Below are positions 1 to 8,956 of a stretch of DNA of 64,000 nucleotides, piece by piece. The notes under the pieces are model-generated. The model was not told the DNA's origin and searched no databases. It was given only the letters and a program-made list of their open reading frames with translations. Origin of the DNA: Methylocapsa aurea (lineage in GTDB: Bacteria; Pseudomonadota; Alphaproteobacteria; Rhizobiales; Beijerinckiaceae); the NCBI RefSeq assembly GCF_000746085.1, contig NZ_JQKO01000001.1, positions 124,001 to 188,000 of the forward strand, read 5' to 3'. Position 1 is the stretch's first letter. Every line of letters begins with the position of its first letter. The position numbers and the translations under genes are program-made.

Positions 1-2
1 GG

Positions 3-584
3 CCGCCAGGGCAGGCGCTGGTCTTGGCCTTGATTCCGGGCGTCGCGATCGCGCTTGGATTGTTCGTCGCCGTCTTCGGGCTGAGGCCCCAAATCGTCGC
101 CTTGCTCGGCGAGCCGAGGCTGCTGTTCAAGCTCTGCCTCGCGGCGGTGCTGATCGGATTGTCGGGCGCGCTGGTCTTGCGCCTGGTCCGGCCGGGCGCG
201 GATGTGCGCTCCGCAGCCCTCCTGCTCGCCGTCGCGCCGGCCTTGCTGGCAGCGGCCTGTCTGGCGGAGATATTCGCGGTTCCCTCGAACGAGTGGGGCC
301 AGAGACTCTTGGGCGCCAATGCGCTGTTCTGCTTGAAGAGCATCCCGTTCTTAAGCGCCGCGCCGCTTGTCGCCATCGTCCTGGCTCTCCGCAATGGAGC
401 GCCCGAGCATCCGGCGCTTGCGGGCGCCGGCGCGGGCCTCTTCGCCGGAGCGATCGGCGCCGCCTTTTACGCCGCGCATTGCCCGGATGATTCGCCGCTT
501 TTCGTGGCGGCCTGGTATACGCTCGCCATCGCCATCGTCACCGTCATAGGCGCCGTTGCGGGAGCGCGCCTGCTGCGCTGGTGA
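3..584 (+). CDS. NrsF family (DUF1109) membrane anti-sigma factor, 5' end outside window
   Basis: The frame is open to the left edge, so the N-terminus is missing; the in-frame TTG at 24 is probably internal because the preceding codons read PPGQALV, typical of the region before the first helix in this family. The visible part of about 193 residues holds roughly six hydrophobic helices separated by short loops, including GLRPQIVALLGEPRLLFKL. Members of the DUF1109/NrsF family sit in the inner membrane and hold an ECF (SigF-type) sigma factor inactive until stress. The cognate sigma gene would be expected upstream, outside the window. The family call rests on pattern similarity; the partner sigma factor is not visible. 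Confidence 0.7.
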   Translation, partial: PPGQALVLALIPGVAIALGLFVAVFGLRPQIVALLGEPRLLFKLCLAAVLIGLSGALVLRLVRPGADVRSAALLLAVAPALLAAACLAEIFAVPSNEWGQRLLGANALFCLKSIPFLSAAPLVAIVLALRNGAPEHPALAGAGAGLFAGAIGAAFYAAHCPDDSPLFVAAWYTLAIAIVTVIGAVAGARLLRW

Positions 585-590
585 ATGAAG

Positions 591-2345
591 TCACTGGCGC
601 TTCAAGCCCTGTTCCAGCAGGCCTTCCCAGCGCAAATCCTTGCGGAGGATTTTCCCGACATTCGACTTCGGCAGTTCGTCGCGGAAGACAACGGTTTTCG
701 GCACCTTATAGGCGGCCAACTCGCTCTTCAAAAACGCGCGGACGGCCTCGGCGCGAAGCGCCGGATCGCTGCGCACGATAAAGGCCTTGACCGCTTCCCC
801 GCTCGCTTCGTCGGGCGCGCCGACCACCGCGCATTCCTTCACCCCCGGCAGCTTGGCCAGCACGGCTTCGACTTCATTGGGATAGACATTGAAGCCGGAG
901 ACGAGAATCATGTCCTTGCGTCGGTCGACGATGGTGAAATAGCCCTCGCTATCCATTGTCGCTATGTCGCCGGTGAAAAGCCATCCGCCTCGAAGCGCAT
1001 TCTTGGTTTCCTCCGGCTGCTTCCAATAGCCCGCCATGATCTGCGGCCCGCGCGCGATCAGCTCTCCAGGCTCGCCGACCGGGACCTCGCGCCCCTGGTC
1101 ATCGACGCATTTCAGCTCGGTCGAAGGAAGCGGCACGCCGATCGCGCCAAGCTTCGCGCGTCCGGTCGGATTGAAGGTCAGGACCGGCGAGGCTTCGGTC
1201 AGGCCATAGCCCTCGATCACTGGCGTTCCGGTGACCTCGCGCCAGCGCCGCGCCACGGCTTCGTGCAGAGCCATGCCTCCGGCGACCGATTCGCGCAGGC
1301 TGCGCGGGGGATGGGCGCAAAACCAGGCCTCGTGCAGAAGGCCGTTGAACAAGGTGTTTACGCCGGTGATGAAGGTGACCTCGGATTTCGCGAAGGCCTT
1401 GCGGAGATTGCTGAGCGGCCTTGGATTGGGGATGAGAATATTATGCGCGCCCCGATAAAAGAACCCGAGGAAATTCACCGTGAAGGCAAAGCAGTGGTAG
1501 AGCGGCAGCACGGTCAGAAGATGATCGGCTTGGCTGATGTCGGAGCCGGTGAAGCTCAGGAATTGCTCCACGTTCATGATCAGATTGGCGTGGGTCAGCA
1601 TGGCCCCCTTGCTGACGCCGGTGGTGCCGCCGGTATATTGCAGGCAGGCTGTATCGGAAGGCGTCGCCATCCGCGTGTAAGCCGCGATATCGGCGCCCGA
1701 TTTGATCCGGGCGGCGCCACAGGCGAGCGCATCAGAAAAGCCGACAGAGGAAAAATTGGGAGGCGGTATCTGCCTTTTCACATATTTCTGTACGAAGCCG
1801 ATCAGGTGGCGCTGCACCATTGGAAAGAGGCTTGCTGCCTGCGCCAGAACCACATGCCGGATGGGCGCTTCCGCCAGCGCCGCGCCGAGCTTGTCGGCGA
1901 ACATGTCGATGCCGACGATCGCGCCTGGCTCGGCATCCGCGAAGAGATGGGCCATTTCGGCGGCGGTATAGAGCGGGTTGACATTGACCAGGATACAGCC
2001 CGCTTTGAAGATGCCGAAGGCGACGACCGGATAGGCGAGCCCGTTTGGAATCTGCACCGCCACCCGCGTCCCCGCCTCGAGGCCGAGGCATTCGCGAAGG
2101 TAAGCGGCGAAAGCATCCGAAAGCCGATCGACTTCAGTAAAGCTCAAGCTCGCCGCCATTCCATTGGGCATGATCGTGGTGAACGCCTTGGCTTTGCCGC
2201 GCCGAGCGGCGAGATCCCGCGCGACGTCCCCCAGCAAGCGGTAGGTCGGCGTCCCGATCCGCGCCGGGACATGCGCTGGGTAGGAGGCGAGCCAGGGCAA
2301 ATCGGAGCCATGGGTCTCACCGGCATTCGCGGCCTCGTTGCTCAT
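591..2345 (-). CDS. fadD: Long-chain fatty acid--CoA ligase
   Basis: A 584-residue AMP-forming acyl-CoA synthetase that activates fatty acids with ATP and CoA for beta-oxidation or lipid synthesis. The ATP/AMP signature YTGGTTGVSKG is at residues 237-247. GYGLTEASP, the GWLFTGDIA motif and the C-terminal DRRKDMILVSGFNVYP hinge segment follow in the usual order. Length matches FadD. The N-terminal residues PWLASYPAHVPARI are typical of alphaproteobacterial FadD. It is convergent with the NrsF gene and divergent from the small membrane protein at 2468. A 596-residue open frame on the opposite strand is a composition shadow. Chain-length preference cannot be read from sequence. Confidence 0.93.
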   Translation of the reverse strand: MSNEAANAGETHGSDLPWLASYPAHVPARIGTPTYRLLGDVARDLAARRGKAKAFTTIMPNGMAASLSFTEVDRLSDAFAAYLRECLGLEAGTRVAVQIPNGLAYPVVAFGIFKAGCILVNVNPLYTAAEMAHLFADAEPGAIVGIDMFADKLGAALAEAPIRHVVLAQAASLFPMVQRHLIGFVQKYVKRQIPPPNFSSVGFSDALACGAARIKSGADIAAYTRMATPSDTACLQYTGGTTGVSKGAMLTHANLIMNVEQFLSFTGSDISQADHLLTVLPLYHCFAFTVNFLGFFYRGAHNILIPNPRPLSNLRKAFAKSEVTFITGVNTLFNGLLHEAWFCAHPPRSLRESVAGGMALHEAVARRWREVTGTPVIEGYGLTEASPVLTFNPTGRAKLGAIGVPLPSTELKCVDDQGREVPVGEPGELIARGPQIMAGYWKQPEETKNALRGGWLFTGDIATMDSEGYFTIVDRRKDMILVSGFNVYPNEVEAVLAKLPGVKECAVVGAPDEASGEAVKAFIVRSDPALRAEAVRAFLKSELAAYKVPKTVVFRDELPKSNVGKILRKDLRWEGLLEQGLKRQ

Positions 2346-2467
2346 CGGCGTTTCCTAGGTTCGCTTCTTACGTGATTAGCAATATTTAGAAGCTGGCGAG
2401 GCGCTTGCTCCGCCAGCTTCTATGATATACGGGCATAGTCCCTTGAAAGGTTCGGAGCTGGTGACAT

Positions 2468-2704
2468 TTGGCTGACCAAAAGAAAATAAATTGGGTCCAT
2501 TTCTCGACCCTCCTCGCGGTCGCCATTCTGGTCGGCACTGAAATGGTCGGAGCCTCCTGGGCGGCCGGTTGGGCGCTTGGCGGCCTTTTGCAGCTCGATC
2601 CTTTGGTCAGCCGCGCCATTGAGGCGGGCTTCGCCTTATGCGGCTTCGTTCTCCTTTATTATTTCATGCGCACCGCCATCAAGAACGAACCCATCCGCGA
2701 CTAA
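2468..2704 (+). CDS. Conserved small membrane protein of unknown function
   Basis: A 78-residue protein with two hydrophobic helices (about residues 12-38 and 49-67) and charged ends (MADQKKINW and KNEPIRD). The start is TTG: an in-frame stop lies six bases upstream and no in-frame ATG precedes the helices. A GGAG about nine bases upstream fits a ribosome site. No catalytic motif is visible. It stands alone between fadD (divergent) and the glucan biosynthesis gene. The family seems familiar from Rhizobiales genomes but I cannot name a function. Confidence 0.65.
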   Translation: MADQKKINWVHFSTLLAVAILVGTEMVGASWAAGWALGGLLQLDPLVSRAIEAGFALCGFVLLYYFMRTAIKNEPIRD

Positions 2705-2829
2705 AGATCCAGCCGCGCGCCGCGTTTTCGCGCCTTGGCGCGGAGCTGGGGCTGCGCGGCGGGGCCTGCCGCCAATTCGCCGCCGGTCGTCCATCCGGCA
2801 GCTAAGCCGCCAGACGTGAAGGAATCAGG

Positions 2830-4407
2830 ATGAGCAGAGCCTTTGACCGCAGATCGGTGTTGAAGGCGGCCGTGGCGACAGGGCTTCTTGGACCGCAGGC
2901 GCGCCTGGCCGTCGCGGCGGATGGGCTGAAGCTTGGGCCGGCCAAGCCCTTTTCCTTCGACATCCTCAAGGCGACCGCTCGACGCATGGCCGGCGAGGCC
3001 TATGTCGGCCCGGCGCGGCCAGCGCCCGAGATCGTCGGCAAGATCGATTATGAGGCCTGGGGCAAGATCAAATTTGACATCGACCACGCCCTTTTTGCGC
3101 AGGGACCCGGCCGGTTTCCGGTGAGCTTTTTTCATCTCGGCATGTTTTTCCAAAAAGCGGTCGAAATGAATGTGGTCGATGCGGGCGCCGCGCGCGAGAT
3201 CATCTACGATCAAAGCTATTTCGACATGCCGGCCGATTCGATCGCGAAAAAACTGCCGCAGGGCGCGGGGTTCGCCGGCATGCGCATCCAGGAGCCAAAG
3301 AGCGGCCCGCTCGATTGGCGCAAGAACGATTGGGTGGCTTTTCTCGGCGCGGCTTATTTCCGCGCGATTGGCGAATTGCGTCAATATGGCCTTTCCGCTC
3401 GCGCCGTGGCGCTCGATGTCGCGGTCGCCGGCAAGTCGGAGGAATTTCCCGACTTCACCAAATTCTACGTCGATCGGAACGAAACCGACAATTCGCTGAC
3501 TGTTTACGCCTTGCTGGAAGGTCCTTCCATCGTCGGCGCCTGCCGATTCGTGCTGACCCGCGGCAAGGGCGTCACGATGGACATCGACCAGACGCTCTTC
3601 CTTCGCGCCCCGATCGCGCGCTTTGGCCTTGCGCCCTTGACCTCGATGTACTGGTTCTCGGAGGCCAAAAAGGACTCCGGCGTCGACTGGCGGCCCGAAG
3701 TCCATGATTCCGACGGGCTGGCGCTATGGACGGGGGCGGGGGAGAGATTGTGGCGCCCGCTCAACAATCCGCCGCGAATCATGGCCTCGTCCTTCACCGA
3801 TGAAAATCCGCGCGGATTTGGATTGTTGCAACGCGACCGCAATTTCGATCACTATCAAGATGGGGTCTATTACGATCGCCGTCCTTCGCTTTGGGTCGAG
3901 CCCTTGGGCCATTGGGGCAGGGGCTCGGTCCAATTGATCGAGATCCCGACCGACGACGAAATCCACGACAATATCGTCGCGATGTGGGTGCCTGAAAAGC
4001 CTGCGACGGCGGGATCGGAGGTCAGCCTTTCCTATCGCCTCTATTGGCGCGCCGACGAGCCCTTTCCGACCGATCTCGCGCGCTGCGTCGCGACCCGATT
4101 GGGCAATGGCGGCCAGCCCGGCCAGCCGCGCCCCAGGGGCGTGCGCAAATTCATGGTTGAATTCCAGGGGCCGCCACTCGAGGGCCTGCCCTTTGGGGTC
4201 AAGCCGGAGGCGGTGCTCTGGGCTTCGCGCGGAAGCTTTTCTTATGTCTTCACCGAGGCCGTCCCCGACGATGTGCCGGGCCATTGGCGGGCGCAATTCG
4301 ATTTCACAGTGGACGGAGGCGCCGACCCGGTCGAGATGCGGCTATTTTTGCGTTCCGGCGAAAAGGTCCTGAGCGAAACCTGGCTGTTTCAGTATCACCC
4401 CTTTTGA
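2830..4407 (+). CDS. opgD: Glucan biosynthesis protein, OpgD/OpgG (MdoG) family, Tat-exported
   Basis: This 525-residue periplasmic protein is required for making or tailoring osmoregulated periplasmic glucans. The N-terminus carries a twin-arginine signal (DRRSVLKAA, residues 6-14) followed by a hydrophobic stretch and an Ala-rich cleavage region. Tat export is a feature of OpgD rather than OpgG. Characteristic MdoG-domain segments follow: YDQSYFDMPADSI, RPEVHDSDGLALWTGAGE, QRDRNFDHYQDGVYYDRRPS, and the C-terminal Ig-like half beginning near RKFMVEFQGPPL. An AGGA lies just upstream of the ATG. No opgH glucosyltransferase is adjacent. OpgD versus OpgG rests mainly on the Tat signal. Confidence 0.88.
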   Translation: MSRAFDRRSVLKAAVATGLLGPQARLAVAADGLKLGPAKPFSFDILKATARRMAGEAYVGPARPAPEIVGKIDYEAWGKIKFDIDHALFAQGPGRFPVSFFHLGMFFQKAVEMNVVDAGAAREIIYDQSYFDMPADSIAKKLPQGAGFAGMRIQEPKSGPLDWRKNDWVAFLGAAYFRAIGELRQYGLSARAVALDVAVAGKSEEFPDFTKFYVDRNETDNSLTVYALLEGPSIVGACRFVLTRGKGVTMDIDQTLFLRAPIARFGLAPLTSMYWFSEAKKDSGVDWRPEVHDSDGLALWTGAGERLWRPLNNPPRIMASSFTDENPRGFGLLQRDRNFDHYQDGVYYDRRPSLWVEPLGHWGRGSVQLIEIPTDDEIHDNIVAMWVPEKPATAGSEVSLSYRLYWRADEPFPTDLARCVATRLGNGGQPGQPRPRGVRKFMVEFQGPPLEGLPFGVKPEAVLWASRGSFSYVFTEAVPDDVPGHWRAQFDFTVDGGADPVEMRLFLRSGEKVLSETWLFQYHPF

Positions 4408-4488
4408 GGATGCGGCCAAAAATGACCTGCGCTCGCAAAATTAACGGCGCAGACCTTAAGGGTGATAGGGGCGGGTGGATTTGCCGAT

Positions 4489-5118
4489 ATGGATGCGCTG
4501 CCTGAATTGCCGCCAAATGCTTTCGAGAAGTCGGACGCCGCCGCCGATGACCTGTTCTATGCCGCGCCGCGTTTCGTCACCCATATCGACGGCCCCGCGA
4601 TCGCGGCGGTGACCGCGCTTTACCGCGAGTTGTTTCCGCCAGGCGGCGTCATTCTCGATCTGATGTCGAGCTGGATCAGCCATCTGCCGCGCGACGCAGC
4701 TTACGGCGAAGTCATCGGGCATGGCATGAATGCGGCCGAGCTTTCTGCCAATTCGCAGCTGTCGCGCTTTTTCGTGCAGAATCTGAACGAGAATCCCGCG
4801 CTGCCACTTGGCCCGGACAGCGTCGACGCCGCCGCGATTTGCGTCTCGGTGCAATATCTGCAAAGTCCCATTTCTGTCTTGCGGGAACTCGCGCGGGTCT
4901 TGAAGGCCGACTGCCCCGTCGCGATCACCTTCTCGAACCGATGCTTTCCGACCAAGGCCGTCGCGATCTGGCAGGCGCTGGAGGATGAGGCGCATGCAAA
5001 GCTCGTCGGGCTCTATCTGGAGCGGGCGGGATTTGCGGCTGTCGAGACGCGGACGCTCGCGCCGCCCGGCAAAGGCTTCGACCCGCTTTGGGCCGTCATC
5101 GGAAGGGCGCGGAAATGA
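4489..5118 (+). CDS. Class I SAM-dependent methyltransferase-like protein
   Basis: A 209-residue protein beginning MDALPELPPNAFEKSD. An upstream GTG at 4462 would add nine residues, but homologues I recall begin at MDALPELPP. It has the layout of a methyltransferase type-11 fold: a strand GGVILDLMSSWISHLP in place of motif I, SVDAAAICVSVQYLQ as motif IV, and VLRELARVLKADCPVAITFSNR after it. The motif-I glycine cluster is atypical (DLMSSW instead of DxGxGxG), so SAM binding should not be assumed. Its substrate is unknown. It lies between opgD and corA on the same strand with moderate gaps, so an operon is uncertain. Confidence 0.7.
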   Translation: MDALPELPPNAFEKSDAAADDLFYAAPRFVTHIDGPAIAAVTALYRELFPPGGVILDLMSSWISHLPRDAAYGEVIGHGMNAAELSANSQLSRFFVQNLNENPALPLGPDSVDAAAICVSVQYLQSPISVLRELARVLKADCPVAITFSNRCFPTKAVAIWQALEDEAHAKLVGLYLERAGFAAVETRTLAPPGKGFDPLWAVIGRARK

Positions 5119-5208
5119 ACCCGGTCCAAGGCGCCGTCGCATGACGGTCGCTTCGCTTGCTTAAGTTTAAGAGATCGCCGCCAGTCCAGACGCCCGCCCC
5201 GAGGTTCG

Positions 5209-6195
5209 ATGCTCACCTTTCACAACACCGCCGCAAAGGGCGACATCAAGGTTGCGCTCGACGCCAAGACGCTGCCGCCCGAGGTCAATTGGATCGATGC
5301 TTTTCGACCCGATCCGCTGGAAATAGACTTTATCCGACGCGTTCTGGGGGTCGAGGTCCCGACTTTCGACAAACTCTCCGAAATCGAAACGTCGAGCCGG
5401 CTGTACAGCGCCGCTGATCGCCTTTATTTGACGATTCCGATGGTTTACTATAGCGCCACGGGTCAGGCGCAGACGACGCCGTTCGGATTTGTCCTCGGCC
5501 AGGAAAATGTCCTGACCATCCGCTTCAAGCCGATCAAGGCCTGCGACCATCTCCATTTCGACGCCCCGAATGGCGACCGACGGTTTACTGGCGGTCCGGG
5601 CGCCCTCATCGCCCTTCTGGGTGTGTTTATCGACCATGTCGCCGATGATTTGGAAAGGATCAACGCCGATCTCGATATTGTGTCCCATATGATTTTTGGC
5701 GGCGCCGAAGGCCGGCTAAGCGGCGAGGCCCGTGAGGACAGCGGCGATCTGCGAAAGGTGCTGCGCAAGATTGGGCGGATCGGCGAATTTACTTCGAAGA
5801 TCAACGAGGTGCTCCTCGGCATGTCGCGGCTCATTCCCTATGTCATGAGCGATGCGGCGGATTTCCTTACGGCGGATAGCCGCGCCAAGCTCAAGAATCT
5901 CAATCGCGACGTCGCCTCCCTCAACGATTACGAGCAAAATCAGACCGACAAGATCCAGTTTTTACTTGATGCGACCTTGGGACTGACCAATATTGACCAG
6001 AACAATATTTTCAAACTTCTGACGATCGTCTCCGTGGTCGGAATTCCGCCCACCCTCGTCGCCAGCATGTATGGCATGAACTTCAAGTATATGCCCGAAT
6101 TGGACTGGACCTATGGCTATGCTTATGCGCTGGTCCTGATCGCGATCAGCGCGATCATTCCACTCGTTTGGTTCAAATGGCGCGGCTGGTGGTGA
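5209..6195 (+). CDS. corA: CorA family magnesium transporter
   Basis: A 328-residue CorA-type divalent cation channel of the inner membrane. The large cytoplasmic alpha/beta domain is followed by a long helical stalk (about residues 190-260) and two C-terminal transmembrane helices. The signature YGMNFKYMPEL, with GMN at 289-291, lies at the first pore helix's outer end, and the C-terminus is rich in W, K and R, as usual. The length is normal for the family. An H in the DHVADDLERINADLD segment and acidic residues are compatible with Mg2+ sensing. Transport of Co2+ or Ni2+ cannot be excluded from sequence. Confidence 0.92.
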   Translation: MLTFHNTAAKGDIKVALDAKTLPPEVNWIDAFRPDPLEIDFIRRVLGVEVPTFDKLSEIETSSRLYSAADRLYLTIPMVYYSATGQAQTTPFGFVLGQENVLTIRFKPIKACDHLHFDAPNGDRRFTGGPGALIALLGVFIDHVADDLERINADLDIVSHMIFGGAEGRLSGEAREDSGDLRKVLRKIGRIGEFTSKINEVLLGMSRLIPYVMSDAADFLTADSRAKLKNLNRDVASLNDYEQNQTDKIQFLLDATLGLTNIDQNNIFKLLTIVSVVGIPPTLVASMYGMNFKYMPELDWTYGYAYALVLIAISAIIPLVWFKWRGWW

Positions 6196-6226
6196 GCCTC
6201 GCTGCAGCGCCTCTGTGCGGCCGGCG

Positions 6227-6931
6227 ATGACCGAGGAGGAGCTGAACGCCCGGCTACTCTACCGCGACGGCCTGATGCTGGTCCTCGACAAGCCGGCGGG
6301 GATAGCGGTTCATCGCGGTCCGAAAGGGGGCGAAAACCTCGAAGCCTTGTTTCATGCGCTGCGATTCGGCCTGCCGCGGAGCCCCGCCTTGGCGCATCGG
6401 CTCGATCGCGACACGTCGGGCTGCCTCGTGCTCGGGCGCCACCATAAAGCGCTGGAAAAACTTGGACTTTTGTTCAAGCAAGGCAAAATCAAGAAAACCT
6501 ATTGGGCCATCGTCGAAGGCGGACCCGCGGCTGATGAAGGCCTGATCGATCTGCCGCTTGGGCGTCTCGACGAGACCCGCGGCTGGTGGATGAAGGTCGA
6601 TCCGGCCGGCCTGCCGGCGCAGACGGAATGGCGGCTTCTCGGGCGCTCGGAGGGCCGCGCCTTTCTGGCGCTGACGCCTCTGACTGGGCGCACGCATCAG
6701 TTGCGGGTTCATTGCGCCGCGCTGGGCTGGCCGATTCTCGGCGATCCGATCTATGGGGCCGGGCGGGGCGGGGCCATCGCTTTGCAATTGCACGCCCGCG
6801 CCATCGTGATTCCCCTTTACAAGAACAAAGAACCCGTCGGCGTCGAGGCCCCGGCGCCGGCGCATATGCGCGAGGCGCTCGCGGCCTGCGGATTGTCCCT
6901 TCCAGAGGCTGCGCCTCCGTCTCAATTCTGA
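6227..6931 (+). CDS. RluA-family pseudouridine synthase
   Basis: A 234-residue RNA pseudouridine synthase. The catalytic motif HRLDRDTSG is at residues 57-65, with the presumed nucleophile Asp60. GRTHQLRVHCAALGWPILGDPIYG is the conserved C-terminal block. There is no S4 domain, so it resembles the short RluA/TruC-like class. The ATG at 6227 is preferred over a GTG at 6215 that would add four residues. It begins 31 bases after corA and may share its transcript. The modified position (rRNA or tRNA) is not predictable here. The end of the gene runs into short CTC/CCT-rich sequence containing near-repeats of a GAGGCTCC unit. Confidence 0.9.
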   Translation: MTEEELNARLLYRDGLMLVLDKPAGIAVHRGPKGGENLEALFHALRFGLPRSPALAHRLDRDTSGCLVLGRHHKALEKLGLLFKQGKIKKTYWAIVEGGPAADEGLIDLPLGRLDETRGWWMKVDPAGLPAQTEWRLLGRSEGRAFLALTPLTGRTHQLRVHCAALGWPILGDPIYGAGRGGAIALQLHARAIVIPLYKNKEPVGVEAPAPAHMREALAACGLSLPEAAPPSQF

Positions 6932-7000
6932 GGCTCCTCCTCCATCTCAATCTTGAGGCTCCGCCTCAGTGCTCTTCTTGGCGTTTCCTGAAGCATTGCC

Positions 7001-7960
7001 TCAATGTCCCACATACTCATGTACGGCGGCTTCGACGGCGGCCTTATCCTGCGCCGAGAGATTGGCGAGTTCGCTGTCGAGCCAGCTGTCCTTGAGCCCG
7101 GCGGCTCTTGCGAGAAGGTGCCATTTCATCGCCTCGACCATGTTTTTTGGCAGGCCGCGCCCGGTGGCGAGGACGCGCGCGGCGCGGTTTTGGGCCACTG
7201 GATTGTCGCGCACCGCGGCCTTGAGAAACAGCTTGGCGGCCGCCGCCTCGTTTTTTTCGACTCCGGTCCCGTTGAACAGCATGATTGCGTATTCGACTTG
7301 CGCGGGAAGGTAATTGTCCTTTGCGGCGCGGCCGATCCATTCAGCCGCGCGGGCGATGTTTTTTTCAACTCCTGTTCCATCTCTAAAGAGCAGGCCCAAG
7401 GCATAGGCGGCGTCGGGATCGCCAAGCTCGGCCGCCTGCTGAAACAGCCGCGCCGCCTTGGCGTAGTCGGAGCCGGCCCCCTTATTTTCAATCGCCAGAA
7501 TGCCAAGATTATACAGCGCGCCGGGATGGCCTTGCGACGCGGCCTTTTCGAAAAGCGCGGCGGCGCCGGCGCGATCTTGCGTTGCGCCTTCGCCTTTCAG
7601 TTTCGCCATCGCCAGCGCGAAAGTTCCCTGCCGGTCGCCGCGATCGCTTGCGAGCTTGTACCAGCGCGCCGCTTCGACGGGATCGCGCCGGACGCTCAGG
7701 CCCTGCGCGTAAAGCTCGCCAAGGAGGGTCATCGCCGGCCCGTCGTTGGGATCGGCCTCGATCCGGGTCATCGCCTCGCGCATGGCGGTTGTATAATAGC
7801 CGCGCTGGTAGGCCGCGTAAGCCAGATCCGGGGCTCCGCCAAGCCGCGCGGGAACCGCCAGTTCGCGCGCCGCCGCCATCTCTCCCAGGAGAACGCCAGC
7901 GCCAAGAAGCATGGCTGTGGCGCCAAGCCGGATTGCATTGGCAAGCCAACATAATCTCAT
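7001..7960 (-). CDS. Secreted Sel1-like/TPR repeat protein
   Basis: A 319-residue protein with a signal peptide (hydrophobic segment at about residues 10-30, ending MAAARE) followed by repeated Sel1-like units of about 36 residues. Examples are AMTLLGELYAQGLSVRRDPVEAARWYKLA, GALYNLGILAIENKG, DAAYALGLLFRDGTGVEKNIARAAEWIGRAA and VEYAIMLFNGTGVEKNEAAAAKLFLKAA. Such repeats form helical scaffolds for protein-protein contacts, usually in the periplasm when exported. It starts nine bases after the thiE-like gene stops, so the two are probably co-transcribed. The partner protein is unknown. Confidence 0.88.
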   Translation of the reverse strand: MRLCWLANAIRLGATAMLLGAGVLLGEMAAARELAVPARLGGAPDLAYAAYQRGYYTTAMREAMTRIEADPNDGPAMTLLGELYAQGLSVRRDPVEAARWYKLASDRGDRQGTFALAMAKLKGEGATQDRAGAAALFEKAASQGHPGALYNLGILAIENKGAGSDYAKAARLFQQAAELGDPDAAYALGLLFRDGTGVEKNIARAAEWIGRAAKDNYLPAQVEYAIMLFNGTGVEKNEAAAAKLFLKAAVRDNPVAQNRAARVLATGRGLPKNMVEAMKWHLLARAAGLKDSWLDSELANLSAQDKAAVEAAVHEYVGH

Positions 7961-7969
7961 GGGAATCTC

Positions 7970-8632
7970 TTACTCGGCTGGTTCACGGGTCGCCGCCAGG
8001 ATCGCATAGGCCTCGCTCAAAGCGGCGGCGGCGCCGCTCGGATGGGCGAAGACCGCGTCGCCGAGCGCGATAAAGTCGGCGCCGGCGCGAACGAGATCGC
8101 CGATGCCGGCGAAATCATGAGCGTAGCCGATGCAGGGGAGGTTGAAGATTTCCGCCCACCACGCGACGCGCTCGACAATGCTGGCATGCGGTTCAGCGCA
8201 GCCGGGACCGCCAAACATCAAATAATCGACCCCAGCTTCGCCGGCCATCATGGCGGCGTCGCGGGTGGTCAATCCGCCTGCTCCGACGATATGGCCGGGG
8301 TGCAGGGCGCTCAAGGCCGCTTTCAGCTCTTCCCCGGTCGACTCGATGTGGACGCCATCAGCATCGGCGCTGATCGCCAGGCGTGAGTCATTGGCGAGAA
8401 GGCAGGCAACGCCGCGCGACTGCGCCAAAGGAGCGAGGCCGCCAATGATTTTCGCCCTATCGTCATCGTCGTTGGCCTCGGTGCGCAACAGAATGCAGGC
8501 CACGTCGCAGACCTCGAGCGTTGCGTCGAGCACCGGCGAGAAAGCCGCCCAATCGGAAATGGGCGGCGTGATCAGATAGAGGCGGGGAATATCCGTCGAC
8601 ATTGTGCGAAGCAACTCTGGCTGGGATGTCAT
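7970..8632 (-). CDS. Thiamine-phosphate synthase-like (ThiE superfamily) protein
   Basis: A 220-residue TIM-barrel protein of the ThiE type. The ATG at 8632 has an AGGAG five bases upstream; a start nine codons earlier has none. Recognisable blocks are RLYLITPP, LLANDSRLAISADADGVHIES and VDYLMFGGPG. The canonical phosphate-binding loops are altered: GVSTH is replaced by GAGGLTT and the usual VNDR reads ANDS. This looks like the paralogous ThiE-like protein found with a Sel1-repeat gene in Rhizobiales rather than the main thiamine enzyme. It is the first gene of a two-gene operon with the Sel1 protein. Whether it makes thiamine phosphate is doubtful. Confidence 0.75.
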   Translation of the reverse strand: MTSQPELLRTMSTDIPRLYLITPPISDWAAFSPVLDATLEVCDVACILLRTEANDDDDRAKIIGGLAPLAQSRGVACLLANDSRLAISADADGVHIESTGEELKAALSALHPGHIVGAGGLTTRDAAMMAGEAGVDYLMFGGPGCAEPHASIVERVAWWAEIFNLPCIGYAHDFAGIGDLVRAGADFIALGDAVFAHPSGAAAALSEAYAILAATREPAE

Positions 8633-8956
8633 GTAGCTCCTTGTTAGTTCATTTTCCACCGCAATGGGAAACGCACTGACCTAAACCGCGATGTCCAGAG
8701 CGATTTTTCATTGGACGGCCTCATCGGGCGATCGAAAAATCCGCCGACAGGGCCGCTTAAGCATGATCTTGACGCTATGCCGGCCTTCGCGGGCGCTGCA
8801 AAAGCATCTGCGCGCTTTGCAGGAAAATGCCGGCCCAATTGGCGAAAGAGGGACTTGTCGACGCTCGCGGGCGGGCCCTTGCGGGGTAAGCGCATCGCGG
8901 CGGGTCGCTTGTCCCAGTTTTGCATCCGTGCTACCCGCACTCGCGGGAGATTTGCA

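Noticed and set aside
585-2375. 596-codon open frame on the plus strand opposite fadD
   Set aside because: It is antisense to a clear acyl-CoA ligase, has no recognisable motif and reflects the strong third-position GC bias.
8711-8956. 82-codon upstream extension of secB
   Set aside because: SecB proteins start close to the ATG at 8957, which has its own GGGAGA site.
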